From positions 1-46,833 of the forward strand of contig DAHXKX010000032.1 of NCBI GenBank assembly GCA_027366165.1: DNA of 46,833 nt, given 5' to 3'. The translations under genes and the position numbers were made by a program. Positions 44,461 through 46,833 of this stretch are shown here, piece by piece. The notes beneath the pieces were generated by a model, which saw only the letters and a program-made list of their open reading frames with translations, was not told where the DNA came from and did not search any database. The stretch's first letter is position 1. Every line of letters begins with the position of its first letter. This DNA comes from Actinomycetota bacterium (GTDB taxonomy: Bacteria > Actinomycetota > Acidimicrobiia > Acidimicrobiales > Acidimicrobiaceae).

Positions 44461-45549
44461 TCACCCATACTGACTGAAAAGATCCTTTATGGCTTTGGCC
44501 CAATGATTCCCAACGCCCGGCAGAGATGCAATTTCCAATTCAGCCGCTTCAACAATTGGAAAAAGCGAACCGAGTTTCGAGATGACCGTTTGTTTCACAT
44601 CCTCAGGCATGCGGGATACCCTGCTGAGGATTCGGTATCCTCTCGGCTCCATGAAGGTTCCAAGCATTGCCTGAAGCGCCTCGTTGGTTCCATCATCCTT
44701 GCGGCGTAGTGTTGAACTGGGCAGTGCCATTTCCCTTAGGCCCATGCCGACCACCGAGACATCAAGCAGCTCATCCGTTTCAAGCGAGGCCAAGTGTGCC
44801 TTGATCTTGTCGACGTCGCCCGCGGTACAGGGACCCAGGTAGTCCTCGATAAGGTTGTTGTACTCGGAACCGACCCCATAACATAGCTCTTCAAGTTGCA
44901 AAGAGATCAAACGACCCTGATCGCCAAGTTCGATCAAATAACTCTCGATCTCCTCGTCGATTCTTCTCACCATCTCAGAACGTTGAAACGCAATTATCAC
45001 ATCCCGATAGGTCACCTGATTCCGGATCTCCAGTAAATCCAGAGTCGACATGACGGTGCTGAGACGGTCTCTGTACCTCTCAAGAGTTGCAAGACCCTGG
45101 TTAGCCCTGGAAAGCAGCACCGGTGTCGGGGCGATGACGCTCTTGTAGCTCTGGCGGTAGACGGTGATGACGGAAAGCTCCTCCGATACAGCGAATACGG
45201 AAACGTCCACACTTCTGGCAACTCTTTCAGCCGTACGGTGTCTCGTGCCGGTTTCTGAAGTTGGGACCATCGCATCCGGTACCAAATGCACGTTGGCCCT
45301 GGCGATACGGGATCCATCCGCGGAAAGTACGATGGCTCCGTCCATCTTCGCCAGTTCAAAGAGCTTCTGAGGTGAGTATTCGGCATCCACCAAGAATCCA
45401 CCTGAACAGATCGAAAGCACCTCAGAACTGTCACCGAGGAGAATCAACGCACCCATTCGCGCCTGCAACACTCTGTCCAGACCTTCACGCAGTCCGGTAC
45501 CTGGAGAGACTTGCCGAAGTGCTTCTATCAATGCTGGTGGTTTTGCCAT
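44461..45549 (-). CDS. disA: DNA integrity scanning diadenylate cyclase DisA
   Basis: Makes c-di-AMP from two ATP and stops when it meets branched DNA. 362 residues: N-terminal DAC domain with DGA (70-72) and GTRHRTAER (101-109), a helical middle, and a C-terminal RuvA-like helix-hairpin-helix domain (ASLPGVGNHWAKAIKDLF). The octameric form is usual. It starts 24 bp after radA. RadA is a known brake on DisA, and the two genes are neighbours in many Gram-positives. Confidence 0.96.
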   Translation of the reverse strand: MAKPPALIEALRQVSPGTGLREGLDRVLQARMGALILLGDSSEVLSICSGGFLVDAEYSPQKLFELAKMDGAIVLSADGSRIARANVHLVPDAMVPTSETGTRHRTAERVARSVDVSVFAVSEELSVITVYRQSYKSVIAPTPVLLSRANQGLATLERYRDRLSTVMSTLDLLEIRNQVTYRDVIIAFQRSEMVRRIDEEIESYLIELGDQGRLISLQLEELCYGVGSEYNNLIEDYLGPCTAGDVDKIKAHLASLETDELLDVSVVGMGLREMALPSSTLRRKDDGTNEALQAMLGTFMEPRGYRILSRVSRMPEDVKQTVISKLGSLFPIVEAAELEIASLPGVGNHWAKAIKDLFSQYG

Positions 45550-45573
45550 ATGGACAGTCTAACCATCTAGTGC

Positions 45574-46833
45574 TCAACGAAAATGTAGCGATGCCTCGGC
45601 AAGAGCACCACGAACGTCTTTTACTCTCACAGTTGACACTCCCGTTACATCATCCACGAAGTTCACTCCTACTATTCCGGTGGTAAACCCAAGTCGGAAA
45701 GCCTCGGAAATCCTCTGTCTGGTGCATGACGCAGTGCGGATTTCACCACCTAGTCCAACCTCTCCAATAAAAACTATCGACGGCGCGACCGGCCTGTCCA
45801 CCAGAGAAGACACAACTGCGGCGATAACCGCTAGATCGGCAGCCGGATCTGAAAGCCTGACTCCACCGGTCACGGAAAGAAAGACGTCCTTGTTATGCAA
45901 ACGGACTCCGATCTTTTTTTCCAAAACTGCGAGAAGAAGCAGAACCCGGCTCATATCGAGTCCAGTCACAACCCGCCTGGGCTGCTCTGAAGCCGTGGGA
46001 ACGACCAGGGCCTGTACCTCCGTCAACATCACCCGCCTACCGTCGAGAGCGGGGAACACAGTGCTGCCGGGCTGTCCCTCAACACGGTCGACAAGGTGAA
46101 CTCCGGTGGCGTTCTCAAGATCCACCAGACCTGCATCTCCCATATCGAACATCCCCAGATCTCCCACCGGTCCAAACCGGTGCTTGATGACTCGCAGGAC
46201 TCTCAAAGTTGAATCCCTGTCTCCTTCGAAATACGCAACAGTATCAACCAGGTGTTCCAAAACTCTGGGGCCCGCCAAAGTTCCGTCTTTGGTGACATGG
46301 CCAACAAGCAAGAGAGCTATCCCCTCGGACTTGGCAATATCGCTCAGCCTTGTCGCGCACTCGCGGACTTGGTTGACACTCCCTGCCGAGGATGCCAAGG
46401 ATGGGTCAGAGACGGTCTGTATAGAGTCAACTACGACAATTTGGGGTTTGTAGCTTAGAATCTGCTCTTCGATGTCCTCGAGTTCACTAGCTATGAGAAT
46501 CCCGATCGACGAATCCGCGCCCCCAAGCCGCGAAATTCGACCAGCAACCTGTGGCTGAGACTCCTCAGCGCTCACGTAGAGACAGCGGTGACCGCCAAGA
46601 GCCGCAGTGGCCAGAAATTGGGTGAGCAGCGTTGATTTCCCGATACCTGGTTCTCCACCGATCAGCGTGACCGATCCAAGAGTCACACCTCCACCCAGTG
46701 ACCTGTCAAACTCAAACGAACCAGTCGATATGGTCTCCAATACAAAAGGCGTTGATCCCAGGTCCTGAGAGTCAAAAATGTAGGGACGATTCGCTACCCT
46801 GTGGATACGCACCACGTTTCCCAGATTCACTCC
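45574..46833 (-). CDS. radA: DNA repair protein RadA (Sms), 5' end cut by the window
   Basis: RecA-like, DnaB-type branch-migration helicase acting in recombination. At least 418 residues are visible: Walker A GGEPGIGKST, YVSAEESQPQVAGRISRLG, Walker B IVVVDSIQTV, the RadA motif in the form KHRFG (usual KNRFG), and the C-terminal Lon-protease-like domain (SVTGGVRLSDPAADLAVIAA, FIGEVGLGGEIR). The N-terminal C4 zinc finger expected about 40 residues upstream is not visible; the frame stays open to the window edge, so the gene is truncated by the window and not by mutation. Confidence 0.94.
   Translation of the reverse strand, partial: GVNLGNVVRIHRVANRPYIFDSQDLGSTPFVLETISTGSFEFDRSLGGGVTLGSVTLIGGEPGIGKSTLLTQFLATAALGGHRCLYVSAEESQPQVAGRISRLGGADSSIGILIASELEDIEEQILSYKPQIVVVDSIQTVSDPSLASSAGSVNQVRECATRLSDIAKSEGIALLLVGHVTKDGTLAGPRVLEHLVDTVAYFEGDRDSTLRVLRVIKHRFGPVGDLGMFDMGDAGLVDLENATGVHLVDRVEGQPGSTVFPALDGRRVMLTEVQALVVPTASEQPRRVVTGLDMSRVLLLLAVLEKKIGVRLHNKDVFLSVTGGVRLSDPAADLAVIAAVVSSLVDRPVAPSIVFIGEVGLGGEIRTASCTRQRISEAFRLGFTTGIVGVNFVDDVTGVSTVRVKDVRGALAEASLHFR

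Overview
This window looks like a chromosomal segment of an actinomycete, most likely a member of the Acidimicrobiia or a near relative. The evidence is gene order rather than any single marker: argS-lysA-hom-thrC-rho-rpmE, a qcrCAB/cta respiratory cluster with a diheme QcrC and a CtaF-type subunit IV, carD-ispD-ispF-rlmB, a threonine-synthase-like/sulfur-carrier/groEL trio, a class II-like HelD, a PAC2 protein and a coproporphyrin-type heme pathway. By eye the GC content is a little above 50%. I saw no CRISPR array, insertion sequence, phage gene or rRNA. The genus assignment is open.

Region by region: 1-8.2 kb, minus strand, holds argS, lysA, hom, thrC, rho and rpmE (aspartate-family amino acids, then transcription termination and ribosomal protein L31). 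It starts with a perfect 84-bp inverted repeat that may be a contig-end artefact. 8.2-12 kb holds tRNA-Arg(CCG), a divergent MurE-like ligase, a family 2 glycosyltransferase and a DedA protein. 12-21.4 kb, minus strand, is one tightly overlapping run: helD, ctaE, qcrC, qcrA, qcrB, ctaC, ctaD, ctaF, i.e. an RNA-polymerase-recycling motor followed by the bc1-aa3 supercomplex. 21.5-25.6 kb holds hemE and a porphyrinogen oxidase, convergent with cobT and followed by gtrA. 25.7-31.3 kb holds gltA, a GNAT, PAC2, a NUDIX hydrolase, a small four-cysteine protein, mscL with a C-terminal zinc ribbon, and a NIL-domain protein. 31.3-33.4 kb holds larE and the coproheme decarboxylase chdC. 33.8-37.2 kb, minus strand, holds a ThrC paralogue (MetM-like), a sulfur carrier (MetO-like) and groEL, with a CIRCE operator and a strong terminator. 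37.2-41 kb holds a frameshifted glucosyl-3-phosphoglycerate synthase pseudogene, glycerate kinase, a hotdog thioesterase, a LytR_C protein and tRNA-Thr(TGT). 41-46.8 kb holds rlmB, ispF, ispD and carD, a divergent Crp-type regulator, then disA and a radA cut by the window edge.

Themes: (1) Homoserine flux. Hom makes homoserine; a classical ThrC and a second ThrC-like enzyme paired with a sulfur carrier point to O-phosphohomoserine being shared between threonine and homocysteine/methionine. No thrB is present here. (2) Heme supply (hemE, cgoX, chdC) near its consumers, the qcr/cta oxidase genes. (3) Gene decay: a clear gpgS pseudogene and a possible larA remnant beside an intact larE. Nothing here is a complete, obviously new system; the best leads are the helD-respiratory coupling, the MetM/MetO pair with a masked C-terminal GG, the altered MurE-like ligase and the unusual N-terminus of ChdC.
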